A stretch of DNA of 64,000 nt from Deroplatys truncata. Taxonomy: Eukaryota; Arthropoda; Insecta; Mantodea; Mantidae. The stretch spans positions 418,695,198 through 418,759,197 of the forward strand of contig CM060990.1 in assembly GCA_030765065.1 (NCBI GenBank), read 5' to 3'. This document shows, piece by piece, positions 45,093 through 57,427 of the stretch; positions within the stretch are counted from its first letter, which is position 1; each line of letters starts with the position of its first letter. Under the pieces are notes generated by a model. That model searched no databases and was not told where the DNA came from. It saw only the letters and a program-made list of their open reading frames with translations. A program made the position numbers and the translations under genes.

Positions 45093-45126
45093 AAGGGCGC
45101 TGATGACCTAGGTGTTTAGCGCCCTT
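45093..45126 (+). promoter_or_regulatory. 3'-terminal hairpin of the LINE
   Basis: AAGGGCGCT (45093-45101) and AGCGCCCTT (45118-45126) form a perfect 9-bp stem with a 16-base loop, 12 bases before the element's end. Such 3' hairpins are the likely recognition site for the element's own reverse transcriptase. Confidence 0.75.
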
Positions 45127-48100
45127 AACCCCCATATCATCCGAGTCAGAAAAGGGCGCTAAGTTTCGAAACTTGTTAAGTGTCACGCAATTATGTAATC
45201 ATAAAGTGATATGTGTGGAATATTTTACTAATGTGCTAATAGTATTCGTTGAGCTAATTTTTATCCAAGCTTGTTAACGACTTGATATTTGTCAATCGAC
45301 TACTTCAAGTTCGCCCGAATCTAAAGAACGACGATAGAGCACCGAGATATTAAATTATTAGCCGGAGCAAACGTAGTGGACCAAGAGATAATAGCGGGAA
45401 GACAGTGTTAAAGAATCGCACGTGTTAGGAAAAACCAGTGAATCTTGGAAGAATCCCAGCATAAAGACGCGCCGGAGTGAGAAAAGTGAAAACAGTGTTT
45501 CTTTCTCGAAGATATCCTTGTGTCACCGCTGCCGCATCCTACCCTGACATGATCACAGTAGGGAATTTCAGATTGATTTGCCGACAATTGACTCTGAGAT
45601 ACGACGAGCGCTTCCTACTGACATCGGTGACATCGATTCCTGAAGATCACCCACCTACGAAGTAGCCTCTACTTGTAGATGACAACGACGCGAGGTAAGA
45701 CAACAATGATGACGGGAAATCGCTACATACCCGGCGTTGGCAATGTGATGCCCGAAAGAAGTTCCAGACCTACGTCGCAGAGGACGCCTACGACGAGAAA
45801 CTACAACCTAGGAACTTCATACCCACAGGAGGAACGAGATTCGAACCCGGGACTACTAGAACTTCAGTGACAGTGACGTTAAATTACTACCGCAACGAAA
45901 AGTAAGGCAGTGCAAAATTTCTGTGTGTGCATGATCACATGTTTTTGAGAAGTGGAAAATCTCTATCTGATCTAACAATGCAAGACCAAAAATACTGCAG
46001 AATGGACAGGACAGAAAGTAACAACTGTCAGGGTAACCAGGGTAATGACCTCTATTCTCCGGAAAGGTCTCCCATTAGTGAGCCAGTGTATCCTTCGAGG
46101 ATTGCCACGGATTTATTTAGTCCACAGGCCTGTTTCCATACCACCAACGTTTGACTTTAACCTTTCGCTCGAGAGATTTAACGACACTCTGAAAACTCAA
46201 TTAGGGGAAAACGCCAAAAAGTTAGAGGAGAAAATTGTAAGTTATCGAATGTAACGGGGGAACTTGAAAAAAGATTTTCTAATTAAGCTCAGGAATTCGG
46301 GGAATTATTAACAAATCGTAATAAGGAGTTACAACAGGGGATAAATTGTGCAGTTTCTGAAATCGAGCAGAAAAAAGAAAAGTGTCAGAAAATTAACAAG
46401 GAAACTAAACCTTGAGGTGATTCAACAAAACAAAGAAAACCTCATGCAAGCACAAACACAGTTAAGTAATGTTGTGGAGAGGAAAATATCCTCCATTAAC
46501 AGGGAAGTTGAAAGGGTAGAAACTCTGACTTTATCTATACACATTCAGAATGCAAGTATTAACAGTCGTCTGGAAGAAATAGAGAATAAATATGGAACTT
46601 TCAAAAGGAGATTAATTTGTTACAAGAAACTGTCAATAATGCAACTAACAATGTGAGCAGTAATATAAACAATAATTCTAGTAGTTCCTCCCAGGAAATC
46701 TCACAACCTCCCAACGCCACTGATAGCACTAGTACTAATAGTGTGTGCACTGATATATTAACTCCACAGTTTAGGTTAAGTGCATGCAATAACACCACCC
46801 ATAGTAGTCTTACTAGTAATAACAGTGACAATGTAAATGCTGTATACAGTAATGATTGTGCTACGACTCATTCCTTCTCTGGCGTCAATCATCAATCCCT
46901 CCTAAATAAAGTAAGTGCTCCATTTTTCCATGCTACAAAAGATGACGTCATCTTGTCATTTATTCGTGAGCTGGACGAATATTTCCACCTTAAACAAGTT
47001 CCACAGACACTTAAAATGCCTATAGCAAAGAAGCAGCTGCAAAGTAGGGCATCAGAATGTGCTAGAATTGTATTTGATAATCACTTATTTTACCTTCAAA
47101 GAAGCTTTTCTCGCGCACTACTACGGCGTACATCGGCAAACCGCCATCAGGCAGGAGATTTTAACTGGAAAATATGACCCCTAACACGGTTTGTCCATTT
47201 CGGATTACTTCCACAGGTTAGTCAACTAGAGTAGACTTATAGAGCCCGAGATCTCGCCACGGGACTTAATTCAAATTGTCACGGGTCATTTTCCTACACA
47301 ACCCCGTAACTTCATCCGAGTGGACGGAATCAGCACATACACACAATTCATCGAACTTCTAGCTTCCCTCGAGAACTACCCTTCGAGACCGGAACTTGCA
47401 AACAGAGGATCCCCAAACCACCAGAGAAACCGCCGGGAACACAGGGATAGACGCCCAAGTGACATTTACTTTGGGCAGCGTGCAGGAAGTTCATCACCTA
47501 GTGACCGTGCCAGTAACCGATATGAAGACCATGCACCTCGATTTCTGGAACCGACAGGAATCGCTGACCAAAAGACAGTACACCACCCTCGCGAGGAAGA
47601 CAGAACCTCCACCCACACTTCCAAGGTGACCGCCAACCGCAAATTCAGTATACTAATTTCCAGAGGAGCTCAAACCGAGGAAGGCAACATAACGGTAACC
47701 GAGGGGAGCACAGTATAATAGAGGAAGGGGACGCCAAGAAATGACAGATAAAAGCAAGGAATTTTGTAGCCGACTTGGAACAGTTGGTACTCATCATCCC
47801 AGCGATGTAAACGCTACAAATACCATTCCTGTCACAATGACGTCATCGGCGGAAAACTAAGTCACAGCACCAAGGATTATCAGGAAGTTTCCCTCCTGGG
47901 AATTGATCCATCAACCTAACCTCGGCGCAACTGCAACCATTGGGAAAATTGCAGCAACACGTGAAGACAAGCAAGACCTTCGGACGTCATCATATAACAT
48001 TTTTCCGACCTTACAAAGTACCGCCTCCTAAAAATCCTGAAAAAGAACCACATCCTCCTAGTAGCAATTGTCCACCAGAGACCCAATAAAATAGAGTATT

Positions 48101-48263
48101 AAGAAACCAATAAACATTCCATGGCTTTATTTGTCTTACATGATGTAAAACACGAATAATTAATATAATCTATGTCTTTGTATATGAGCAATCTCAGATA
48201 ATTTTATCCTTTACCAAAAAGTTATGGATCTATATATGTGTGTGTGTGTGTGTTAAAATTAAA

Positions 48264-48507
48264 TTGAGTTTTATTTATGGGCGCTCTTTAACTACCATGG
48301 TCCTTAGCGTACCATTCTATATTGGGCGTGAAAGATCGGTAATTTTGCTCAGAGGCCCCTCTATCAGGCTTGAGGTTCTTTTACGTGCCGTAAATCTACG
48401 ACACGGGACCACCGGCTTTACTTCCCTTCCGAAGGAAGCCATGCTAAGGATTTTTACGCCCGAAAAAATCCATCGCCCTTCGCCGAGTTTGAACCCGCGG
48501 CCTCGGG

Positions 48508-48512
<5 letters not shown>
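48264..48512 (-). repeat. SINE family B copy inside the LTR fossil
   Basis: TTGAGTTTTATTTATGGGCG (complement of the tail), AAAGAACCTCAAG-type middle block, GAAGGAAGCCATGCTAAGGA, and at the head GAGTTTGAACCCGCGGCCTC. It is closer to the 58-kb copy than the 2-kb one is. It is bordered by GT runs on both sides (48235-48252 and 48509-48553). Confidence 0.85.

Positions 48513-48553
<41 letters not shown>
48509..48553 (+). repeat. (TG)n microsatellite
   Basis: About 45 bases of TG directly abutting the head of the family B SINE. Confidence 0.95.
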
Positions 48554-48555
<2 letters not shown>

Positions 48556-48900
48556 CAAAAGAAAATCAGAACAACTGGTAAAAGGAAACCAGAAATTTAT
48601 TAATTCTAAAATACATTTAAACCATAAATGTGTGTGTGTCCGAGTAAAAAGGGAACATGTTCATGACTCTCAGGAAAAGAACTAAGTTATATTTCTGTAC
48701 AGATACCCCATGATTCGGACTGACAAAGCGATCGTTTGTTTTGAAAACACGAAAGGTCAATAACCATGCCACTGAATTTTGTCAGAAAGTACTATGTGAA
48801 AAGCGATAGTAACCCACTTTAACGCAGGTAGCCAAAACAAAAGGAAATATAGGTCACCGAACTGAGGGGGACCAGTATACAATCGCCACCGCACTCAGGG

Positions 48901-48914
48901 TAGATGTAGATGTA

Positions 48915-48946
<32 letters not shown>
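48901..48946 (+). repeat. (GATGTA)n to (GAT)n microsatellite
   Basis: TAGATG units pass into about eight GAT units. Confidence 0.9.
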
Positions 48947-48948
<2 letters not shown>

Positions 48949-50439
48949 GCCTGAAAGTGCAACAGGGGTAGCCAAACTTTCGCAGAAAGTGAAACGAAAT
49001 GCTTTGTAGATAAGTATGTAACTGATTTTATGTTAACCTAGGTTAGGGGTGCTGTTAATGTTTTGTAAAACTTCATGTAAATATTGTTATATCCACAGTA
49101 CTTAAGTGCACTTTGCAACATTTATGTGTGTCACATCGATAACGCGTATGTAATTTTTATGTTAATGTGTAGCCACCATACTCCAGGATCAGTTATGTGT
49201 ATATGCGTTTTAAACTGTCTATTTTTGTAATCAGTCAATACATTCTAGAGCAGTATTTTGTAAAAAGAAAAATGTTTAAGGTGAATCCGATTTTCTTTTA
49301 CAAAAGGGGGCATTTTGTAGCGATATTTCCGTCCGATTACACCTGCACAAAAAGGGATTCTGAAATAATTATAGTTCATGAATTATTAATGATTAACACG
49401 CAATTTGGTAATTTTCTACAATTTTTAAGGTAAGCGATTAAAAACTACATCATGAGCCGGTCAAAAAGCGTAAATATGCTTTAAGTTTAATTAATATTGT
49501 CCAATAAATAAAGGGGTAATTGCGTGAGAAAATCTGCAAGATATAGGCGAAATAAAGAAGCTTTGCTTCAATATGTTACTTGTATTTTTCCGAGCGTGGG
49601 GCCATAAAAATCCAACGTTTCTTTGTACTTCGAGGGGAAGAACCTAGTTTTAAGAGAAAGTAGACGCTGTTAGCAACGGCCTTTTCTTACCGTTTAAGCT
49701 TCGAATTTTCAACTGGAGAGCCAATAAAGATACAAGATAATTGCTAGAACCAATGAGAAGATAGGAAGACGTGGTTGCATGTACAGAAATCCGGAGGCGA
49801 TTAGCAAGTTGATATATGTAAACGTACGCATGAATTTCACATAGTTTGTCATGACTCTTCGCTAAGGTAACACGTAGTACTCCGAGTCTGAAAAGGACGC
49901 CAAGTTCCGAAATTCGCTAAGTGCCGCGCAATTATGTAATCATAAAATGATATATGTGGAATATTTCACTAATGTGCTAATAGTATTCGTTGAGGTAATT
50001 TTTATCCAAGGTTATAAACGATTTAATATTTGTCAAGTGACTACTTCATGTTCGCGCGAATATAAAGAGCGGTGATAGAGCGCCGAGATATTAAATAATT
50101 AGCCGGAGCAAACGTTAATGGACCAAGAGATAACAGTGGCAAGACAGTGTTAAAGAAACGCACTTGTTAGGGAAAACGAGTGAATCTTACAAGAATTTCA
50201 GCATAAAGAAGCGCCGGAGTGAGAAAAGTGAAAACAGTGTTTCTTTCTCGACGATATCCTGGTGTCACCGCTCCCGCATCCTACCCTGACGTAATCACAG
50301 TAGGGAATTTCAAATCGATTCACCGACAGCTGACTCTGAGATCCCCCTACGAAGCAGCAGCAAGAACGACGACGACACAAGATATGACAACGACGGGGAA
50401 GCGCTACAAGTGCCAGCGTAGTGAGGCAGAATTAGACCT

Positions 50440-52010
50440 AATTAGGCAGCTAGAAGACAAGTGCATTAATGTCAATTATGCTGAAAAGACAAATTCTTAC
50501 TGCTTTATCGCTAAGTTGATCACTTATAAGGATCGAGAATGTATTTGGCGTTACTAGTTATTTAGCAGAAATGGTAAATGTTTTAATTAAAGAAAGAGGG
50601 AATCCAAAGCCAGGTAAAAGTCTATCAGAGGGCGCATTTAATACTATTTTACTTGCGTGATGAAGTCTGCACGCAAATGCCAGGAAAGAAAGACGAAGCG
50701 TCCGTCAAAAGAACAGATGGAACTAAAGCTCTGGAGTAAAAGCGATTGGTTCTTGCAAATCTGAAAGAAATTTATGAACTCTTCAAGACAAAATGTCACA
50801 ATCAAAAGATAGATTTTTTCAAAATTTGCCGAGTTGCGTCCAAAGAAGGGGGGAAGCGGGACACAGTGTTTGTGTATGCACTATACACCAAAATGTGAAG
50901 CTTATAATTTGCAGGAGCAAATCTCTAGGAAATTTCTTCAAGTGGTGGCGATGTGCCATGGAAAATTGTGCCACATTGCTTTCCAAGATTATGTGCGATT
51001 CTCTTAAAATTCTGAAAATTCTCCTGAAATGCTGTCTAGATGATTGTGATTTTTCTCGCAGTGATTTTGCAGCTACCTTACTTTAATGTTTAGAAGCAGA
51101 ACTGGTTAAAGACGCAGTGACTATCTGTAGATCGCTGCACTTTTGAAGCCATCATAAAATGTACGGGAACTTAGTCGAGGATTTTTCAAACGAGCTGAGT
51201 TCTGAAGGAGCGTGACTTTATTGCAAAACAGCGATTAACATTTTTCCCTTGAAAAACAAAATAAATAATTGCCTCCAATGAGGCTGTAATGGTATGCGAT
51301 TTTTCATATATTATTCTTTAATCGTGCAGAATGACGCCCAGTCTCTTCATTGGAACAAATCAATAGCAACAGTACATCCGCTGTTTTATTATAAGACAAC
51401 TGGTGTACCTAAACATAAGAGTTTTGTTGTAATTTCTGATTGAAAATGATACTGCACTGCACTGCAGCTGCGTGCTTTTCAGACAGTTCCTCAAAGAAGA
51501 AAAGATTCAACACTTAGTGGAGGTACCTATATTAATTTTCCGACAGAAGTGCAACTCCATTTAAAATGGAAGAAGTTTGCAAATCTGTGTAAGCATGCCA
51601 TAAATTTTTATACAGTGGAGCCTGAGTTGCATGTTTATACCGCTACCCATGGTAAAGAAGTAGGTGAAGCAACTGGCGACACAGTGAAAAGACTGCAAAA
51701 GCAGGCTCCAGAACCCAGGCAAAGATCACATATGACACAATTTTTAAATGGAGAGTAAAGAAAATGAAATTCTTTTATATGGAGAATAAGAATACCACGA
51801 AGAAGAAAGGTTGTCAGAAGAAAGATTCGGTGAGACTGTTGCTACATTGGGGACACAATAGTACCATGCATTTCTGTTTGTCTCCAGAAAAACTACAGAT
51901 CAAACATTTTTCAGTTTCTGTGAGAAGTGTCATCCATTCAATGAAATCGCTGAATGAATAATGTTGACCAGGTTCCATTTGAGCATATTATAGACTAGTT
52001 TTGTGGCAAG
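50440..52010 (+). pseudogene. Decayed copy of an unnamed multicopy animal gene family
   Basis: The stretches I recognise are GHSVCVCTIHQNVKLI (50852-50899), DAQSLHWNKSIATVHPLFYY (51320-51390), LRAFQTVPQRRK (51470), FANLCKHAINF (51578), YTATHGKEVGEATGDTVKRL (51640-51700). They match, in this order, proteins present in many copies in insect and cnidarian genomes (SVCVCTIHQNVKLM; QGFHWNNSQATLHPFV; NLCHHxxDFGxxAEWHFFATSHGK; DGxGGTxKRLAA). I cannot give the family a name; the copy number suggests a mobile-element protein, and the aspartates in the second and fourth motifs could be catalytic. Frame changes and stops are frequent throughout, so it is dead. It begins right after the 3' LTR, so the LTR element may have inserted next to or into it. 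Confidence 0.6.
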
Positions 52011-53458
52011 CTTATACCGGATGGAATGCGTTATTCAAATGAAGAAAAATAAGAGAAAATTTCCTGCCTGCACCTTGCTGGGCCTGCAGACTCGTCTAAC
52101 CAACCTCAAAAACTTGATGTTCTGACCGTTTCAGCAAGCCCCTTCTTAAGCAAGCTAAATCCACCTATGCCAATTGGCAGTACTTATCTCCTAACCCACA
52201 GAGAGACAGACAAGGCAAACCAAATTTTACTGAAGAAACTTATGGTTTACAACTTGCAGGTATGTGATCTGAATGTCTACAGATGTAATTAGGTTATTAG
52301 GATAGCACGCCCCATGCGATTACTGCATACTCTATGTTACAATTTAAGTATGATCCTATTGAGATCCCACTTTGAAATTTTCACTGTGCACCAAAAAGTC
52401 ATGGATAAAATATTCCCTAATATTTTGCAAAAGCGTAGGCGTTGCTGGTTTTTGAGAAACTCGAAATGTATATTTTTGAAGATTTTTTTAACAAAACATG
52501 TGTTAAATATCAAGTTTAAACTCCCCTATAAGCTTTAAAATGAGACCACAACCACATATCTAGGACCGTTAGATCCTGCGCTGTGAGCACTTTAATATGG
52601 AATCGCATGCAACCTTTTCGACAGCCATAACTCAAAAATCGAAGGTTGAAAACGCTTGGGAAAAAATTATTCGTAACTTCAGATGAACAAAACCCCTGCC
52701 TTTCTGCTCATACCCTGTTTCACGGAAAGGTTCTGAGCAAGCGAGAGCTTCAGCCGTACATCACGGGGCAATAAATTGATGGCCCCTTGTTTAACCTACG
52801 TAGACGTAGTAGCGTTACTTACTGTTTCATCGGTAGAAAATGTTGCCTTTGCCAATGTCTCACCTTTGAAACAAAGCATGACAATCTGTGGGTTAAAAAT
52901 GTTCAACTGCTCTCACTTTTCATATAAAGCCGTTTCTCCTTCCCTCTGTTCCTATTTGTTGGGATGATTTCTTAGCAGTAATTTGCAAAAGTCGAAAACT
53001 GACAAATGCGAATTCTTGAAGGATCGGCTTCGTCTTCCTTTACTGATCACTTGCCTAAAAGAGGTCGCATCGCAGTTATATTTATGCCCTCTTCGGTAGT
53101 CTTTTCTAGTTGAGAAACAAATTATAGAAACCAGCAAACATCGTGGGTCGCCTGACTAACAAGTTTTAAAAAACTGCTGTTATCCTCATATACAAAACTG
53201 TTGAGACCAATTGGTACACAAATTTGTGACTTGCGTTATGGGACTTTAAATTTATTCACTGCCTTACCGCTTTAAAAAAAACTATCCCTTCTCACATTTT
53301 AACCCCGTCGCGTAAAAAGCTGCAACACTGGACAATCTGGACAAAGCTTTGGATACTTACGCTTTAGGTTCCATCGAATATTATAGCCCATTTTGATGAC
53401 CAAAAACTACCAGGATCCTTATTTTCAACACTTTATTAACAGAGTTTCACTGTTTGAC
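52011..53458. other. Anonymous AT-rich DNA
   Basis: No recognised gene. 52011-52240 may be the decayed tail of the preceding pseudogene. Short open frames without motifs are left out. Confidence 0.4.
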
Positions 53459-53461
53459 TTA

Positions 53462-54472
53462 GGGCTTGTTTCGAAGTTTACGCTTAACCGAAACGTTGAT
53501 AAGCTACGACGCCACTTAAGCAAGGCTTAAGCTTTGAGAGTTTCACAGTACGGCAACCAGGCTCACGAAACTGTAAAGCTGGTAACACTTGCGCATGCGC
53601 ATCGATGAACTCCCAGAGTTTATTTATGGCGAGTTGTACCTAAAATAAGCTTTTGTAGGTTAACCAGCAACATATAGTTACAATGACCAAAAAATCAGAG
53701 TTAAAATGTATAACTTTACTTCTCAAGAAGTCAGCTTCCTCCTAGAAGTTGTGAAGCAGCCTAAGCATGTAATAGAATGCAAGCAATTGGACAAATTACT
53801 GTGGAGTAGGAAAATTTGCGATACTTAGAGTGTATTAGAATTGTATGAAACAATTTTGATAGCTTTGCATGCTGTAAGTTTTGAGATACCGGAAATCTCC
53901 AGTTGAAATTAGCATTTCTTCACTTGCATATAACCTCAATGCTATAAGAAGCATTGTTTCTGACGAGAGGGCTTTGTTACCAAGATATAAAGCAATACAT
54001 TATAAATGTAGATGTGACGGCAATGAGTGCGACAATATATACAATAAACGTAGGAAGTAAAAATTTAAAATTATGGGCATGTCAAATTAACTTTTACTTC
54101 TTACCAATCAGTTTTGTGTTTAACTGCATCATCAATTAAATTCTGTCAATTCTGGTACCATCATTGCCGACTTTTAACTTAAGTGAAATCTCTCGTAGAA
54201 TTCTCGATCATTGGAAACACGTAAAAATGGTTTGGACACATTCTAGATCGTCTTGTGTTATACATATGAGTAAAAATAGTTTACATTTCCTCATTGATAA
54301 AACCGTCTTCTTCGGATAACACCTTAGTTTAAATCACAGTTCAGTGTGGTTTAAGCCAGGCCACATATAAGCTAGGCATATTGCTTGAGCTACGCATTGT
54401 AAAACTCCATTGCAGGTTAAGCCTCAGCTTAAGCCCGATACGAAGCTTAAGCATAAACTGTGAAACCGGGCC
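53462..54472 (+). mobile_element. PIF/Harbinger-type element with TTA target copies
   Basis: TTA at 53459-53461 and 54473-54475 flank diverged inverted ends: GGGCTTGTTTCGAAGTTTAC and, on the complement, GGCCCGGTTTCACAGTTTAT. A GGGCC start and a three-base TTA duplication are the signature of PIF/Harbinger. Inner copies of AAGCTTAAGC-like sequence are repeated at both ends. The 1.0-kb length and the fragment of the Myb-like protein point to an internally deleted derivative; the DDE transposase is absent. Confidence 0.78.
53706..53828 (+). pseudogene. Fragment of a Harbinger Myb/SANT-like DNA-binding protein
   Basis: MYNFTSQEVSFLLEVVKQPK, HVIECKQLDKLLWSRK, then a stop. This matches the start of the Myb-like second protein of Harbinger elements (FTSxEVxxLLxLVExYKxxIExKxTD). 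That protein helps carry the transposase to the element ends. Only ~40 residues remain open. Confidence 0.6.
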
Positions 54473-54475
54473 TTA

Positions 54476-56870
54476 TATGAATAGAACTATGTACACTTAC
54501 GCTGAAGTATTAGGGAAAGCTATAGGCTAACTCAAAATTACTTCCAAACATTATGTCTATCCATATTTCCAACCCACCCTGTACAAACATGCACAATTGA
54601 ACCAATTTTGGCAAAATGTTGTATCCACTTTAGGACCTAGATATCTAAAGCTTTCAAAAACTAGGCTTTCCTTATTTTCACCTCCTGCGTAGAAATTAAC
54701 ACTGTCGAATGATCTGACTATAACTTTGTAAACCTACACTTTAGGATGCAGATACAACCTCATATCTTTGTTTTCAACCACTTGACTACAAATCTAAATA
54801 TTTTATCAATTTATACGAAACTTTGGCACGTGATTTAGGACAGGACGAATATCATAGGCTACGTCCGACGTAAAACTATTTCTGCAATCCCAATTTTTAA
54901 ACCCCTTACTTAAACTCGATGTATAAACCTTCTGTTCGAAACTTCGCACATTTATGTACAAGTCCTAACCATCATGGACTAACTTGCATCTTTAAACAAG
55001 ATGCACCCTTGACATTTTCAAACATTGCATACAAATTCAAACGGTTTATTGATTTGCAAAAATGTTGGAAACTTGCCTTTAGGACCCAACAGAAGTTATA
55101 GAAATGAAGCGGAGGTATAATGTTTTTATTCCGTGTTAAAACCTAATTTTAATACTATGATTACGATGTTTATTTACAATAAAAGGCAGATTAATAAATG
55201 AAATAAGTATGAAGTACATTTTAATTCCTTTATGACATTCTTACTCTCCACTTAAAATCTATTTCCGCATGACTAATAAATCTCCGTATCGGATTTTCAG
55301 TGTTTAAGAAAATACATACACCTTTTCATTTCCTTACATATACATTTTACACTAAAGAATTGCACCCGGGCAACGCCAGGTAAGACATTCCAATATACCA
55401 TTTAAGCACATTACTGCTGGTCCATTAATAATACATAATATAAACTATAAATTTACAATATTGATGTTTTACAGAATTAACACTATATACCGTCATATAT
55501 TATATACACACGATAGGAACCAATCTCTCTCTCCCCCTCCCTTAAATGTCAAATAGAGCAAATGTTGTTTCTTGGGAAGCTATCCTGTTGTCGCTGTACA
55601 CTCTGTCAATTTAAAACTGAGTTAAAATCGGATACTTCCGTAAGCGCTCGGGAGAAAGCAGGCTTTGTTCACTAGACTGCGTACATTTTTGTAGTGGTTA
55701 TAATTGAGAACACAGCTATAATCACAGAAGTCTTCCGAGAAAATAATTCATATATGAGATTTCGAACAGAAAAATGTTCTAGAGTACTTCAACATGGAAT
55801 ATTTGTAACCAAAACACACTTTTTGATTTATGTTTCTCAAGTGGGGTATGACAACAGCTTGTTACAACACTACGCTTACGCAGCACTCTTGTATCAGTGG
55901 TACAGAGTTAGTTTACTGTTCCTGAGATTGAAAGTTCAAATCCCCGTGGAGCTACTCAACTTTTTTCCCCCTTTGATTTTAAATACATGAGTAAAAATAT
56001 AAGAGGTTTTCTTCATTTTTATGTATGTGGCGTTTACTTACTAGTCCGTCATACCGGACTAGTAGATGGCAACCATGAAATTAATTTATCGGTCGGGAGG
56101 AGGTTTCATATTCAGTCAATTGAATTTTACAACCACATTATTTTGATTATATTCATAAGTGAAATGAAGTAACACAATGTTATTTAAGTATATTACAATA
56201 AAACGCGTTGTAAAATATAAAAGATAACACTCCACTACAGAGAATCCAACTTGAGGTGCTCAACCACTGCTCTACGCCAAGCACGGTATAGAGATAGCCC
56301 AAATCAGTGCCTTGTGGCTTGTATTATAGAGCTAGCCAAAGTTGCGCACCGAAATAGACGGTTGTGAACCGCGCGCTCACTCAAAGGGCCTTTGAAGAAG
56401 TTTACCTGCTTAAGACACCGGGCACTTTCAGTTTGACCGAATGCACTTACCGCACGTGGAACGTTACCCCACAGCTGCGGCGTCGCCACCCTGCGTTTCC
56501 AAACGGCTAAATCCACGGGTACGGAAGAGGCGGATAGTTGTGCTATGTGTTGTTGTATACTTTAAGAAAAGAATAATGGGCCGACTATTAAGAGTTACCT
56601 TCAGAGCACCCTAGTACACACGATAACGTTTCTGTCCTCCACTGTGTATTTCTACACAGAACTGCGTGCGGATATAAACAAGGATGTTAAGGCAAATTCC
56701 GCATCTAACGTAGTAACGGAGTGGTCAAAGCGTCTGCCAATCATTTATGAGGCTGCTAGTTCAAATCTTCGTGTCTGCAAGTGCTTTCCCCCTTTTCAAT
56801 AGCACTGCAGTTGATTGCTTAACAAGAATACAACTAGTGTTTATTCCATTAAAAGTTAAAAATACTACTA
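54476..56870. other. Anonymous AT-rich DNA with two tRNA-like fragments
   Basis: No gene seen. Two short stretches share a tRNA-like shape and a TTTTCCCCC-type continuation: 55890-55985 (GTATCAGTGGTACAGAGTTA ... GAAAGTTCAAATCCCCGTGG) and 56712-56805 (ACGGAGTGGTCAAAGCGTCT ... CTAGTTCAAATCTTCGTG). They are probably remains of a further tRNA-derived SINE family. Another possible one lies near 56235-56285 on the minus strand. Confidence 0.4.
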
Positions 56871-57427
56871 GGACTAACTGCGGAGGGGGACTTAGTACCT
56901 CGATCTACAAGATCTTTTGTGCCTGAAGCCCCTGACGGGGTGCCCCCGGGAGGGGGTGGGGTGAGATAGGTGCGGGCGGATGGACCAGGAGGCACGGCAC
57001 GCTAGAGGGCAGGGCCACTGCCCATTACGGACAAACTCCCCGGATGGCAGCTGGTGCAACCGGCTCCCCCCCTGAGGGCTTGCATATCCCATGGAGGACC
57101 CGGGACTCGGAGACCGCCCTCATTCCGGGGACAAAGGGTTAGATAGAACATCCTTTTCCTCTTCTATGCAACGCGAGACTCCCGTTGACACTTTCAACCC
57201 TGAAACAGTCCAAGCACATGAAAGGTGAAGTGAAACGAGATTGTAGGTGAAATGGAGGGACGGGAAATTCGGGGAATGCAATGAACCTTTCCAGCATTCG
57301 CCTAGCGACCCTGGGAAACCCCCCAAAAAACCTTGGGTCAGAAAGATCGACGTGGGAATCGAACCCACGACCTTCCGAATGCGGGCCACAGACGCTACCC
57401 CCTGAGCTATCCCGCTCGTTTAAAGTA
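56871..57427 (-). repeat. Complete SINE family A copy with target duplication
   Basis: TACTACTA lies at 56863-56870 and 57428-57435. On the minus strand the head reads ACGAGCGGGATAGCTCAGGG (A box) and GTGGGTTCGATTCCCACGTC (B box), then the long family A body (GTTTCCCAGGGTCGCTAGGC, CCGAATTTCCCGTCCCTCCA, GTTTCAGGGTTGAAAGTGTC), ending near GGTACTAAGTCCCCCTCCGC. At 557 bp it is unusually long for a SINE. The head is the best preserved in the window. Confidence 0.85.

Larger units (their letters stand above)
39416..45138 (+). mobile_element. I-superfamily LINE (RNase H-bearing), full length but broken
   Basis: GC-rich 5.7-kb insertion in an AT-rich LTR. The order is 5' UTR (39416-39936), ORF1 with zinc knuckles, ORF2 with endonuclease, reverse transcriptase and RNase H, 3' UTR, and a terminal hairpin followed by AACCCCCATATCATC. 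The left edge is where LTR homology stops (after TGTAAAC) and the right edge is where it resumes (CGAGTC). About 57 bases of the LTR present in the 3' copy are missing at the site, and no target duplication is seen. Each ORF carries several frameshifts and stops. Confidence 0.85.
38917..50410 (+). mobile_element. LTR-retrotransposon fossil (Gypsy-like) with a LINE in its 5' LTR
   Basis: The 5' LTR (38917-39415 plus 45139 to about 45735) and the 3' LTR (49316 to about 50410) share TGTAGCGATATTTCCG at the start and match over ~1 kb, by eye about 10 percent diverged. The exact 3' edge of the LTR is unresolved. AAAAGGGGGCA (49302-49312) just before the 3' LTR is a polypurine tract. The internal part (about 45740-49300) keeps a gag-like region with a long coiled coil (about 46350-46650) and a capsid-like stretch (about 46870-47180). 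No protease, reverse transcriptase or integrase was recognised. Broken by large internal loss and many smaller breaks. A SINE and microsatellites were added later. Confidence 0.72.
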
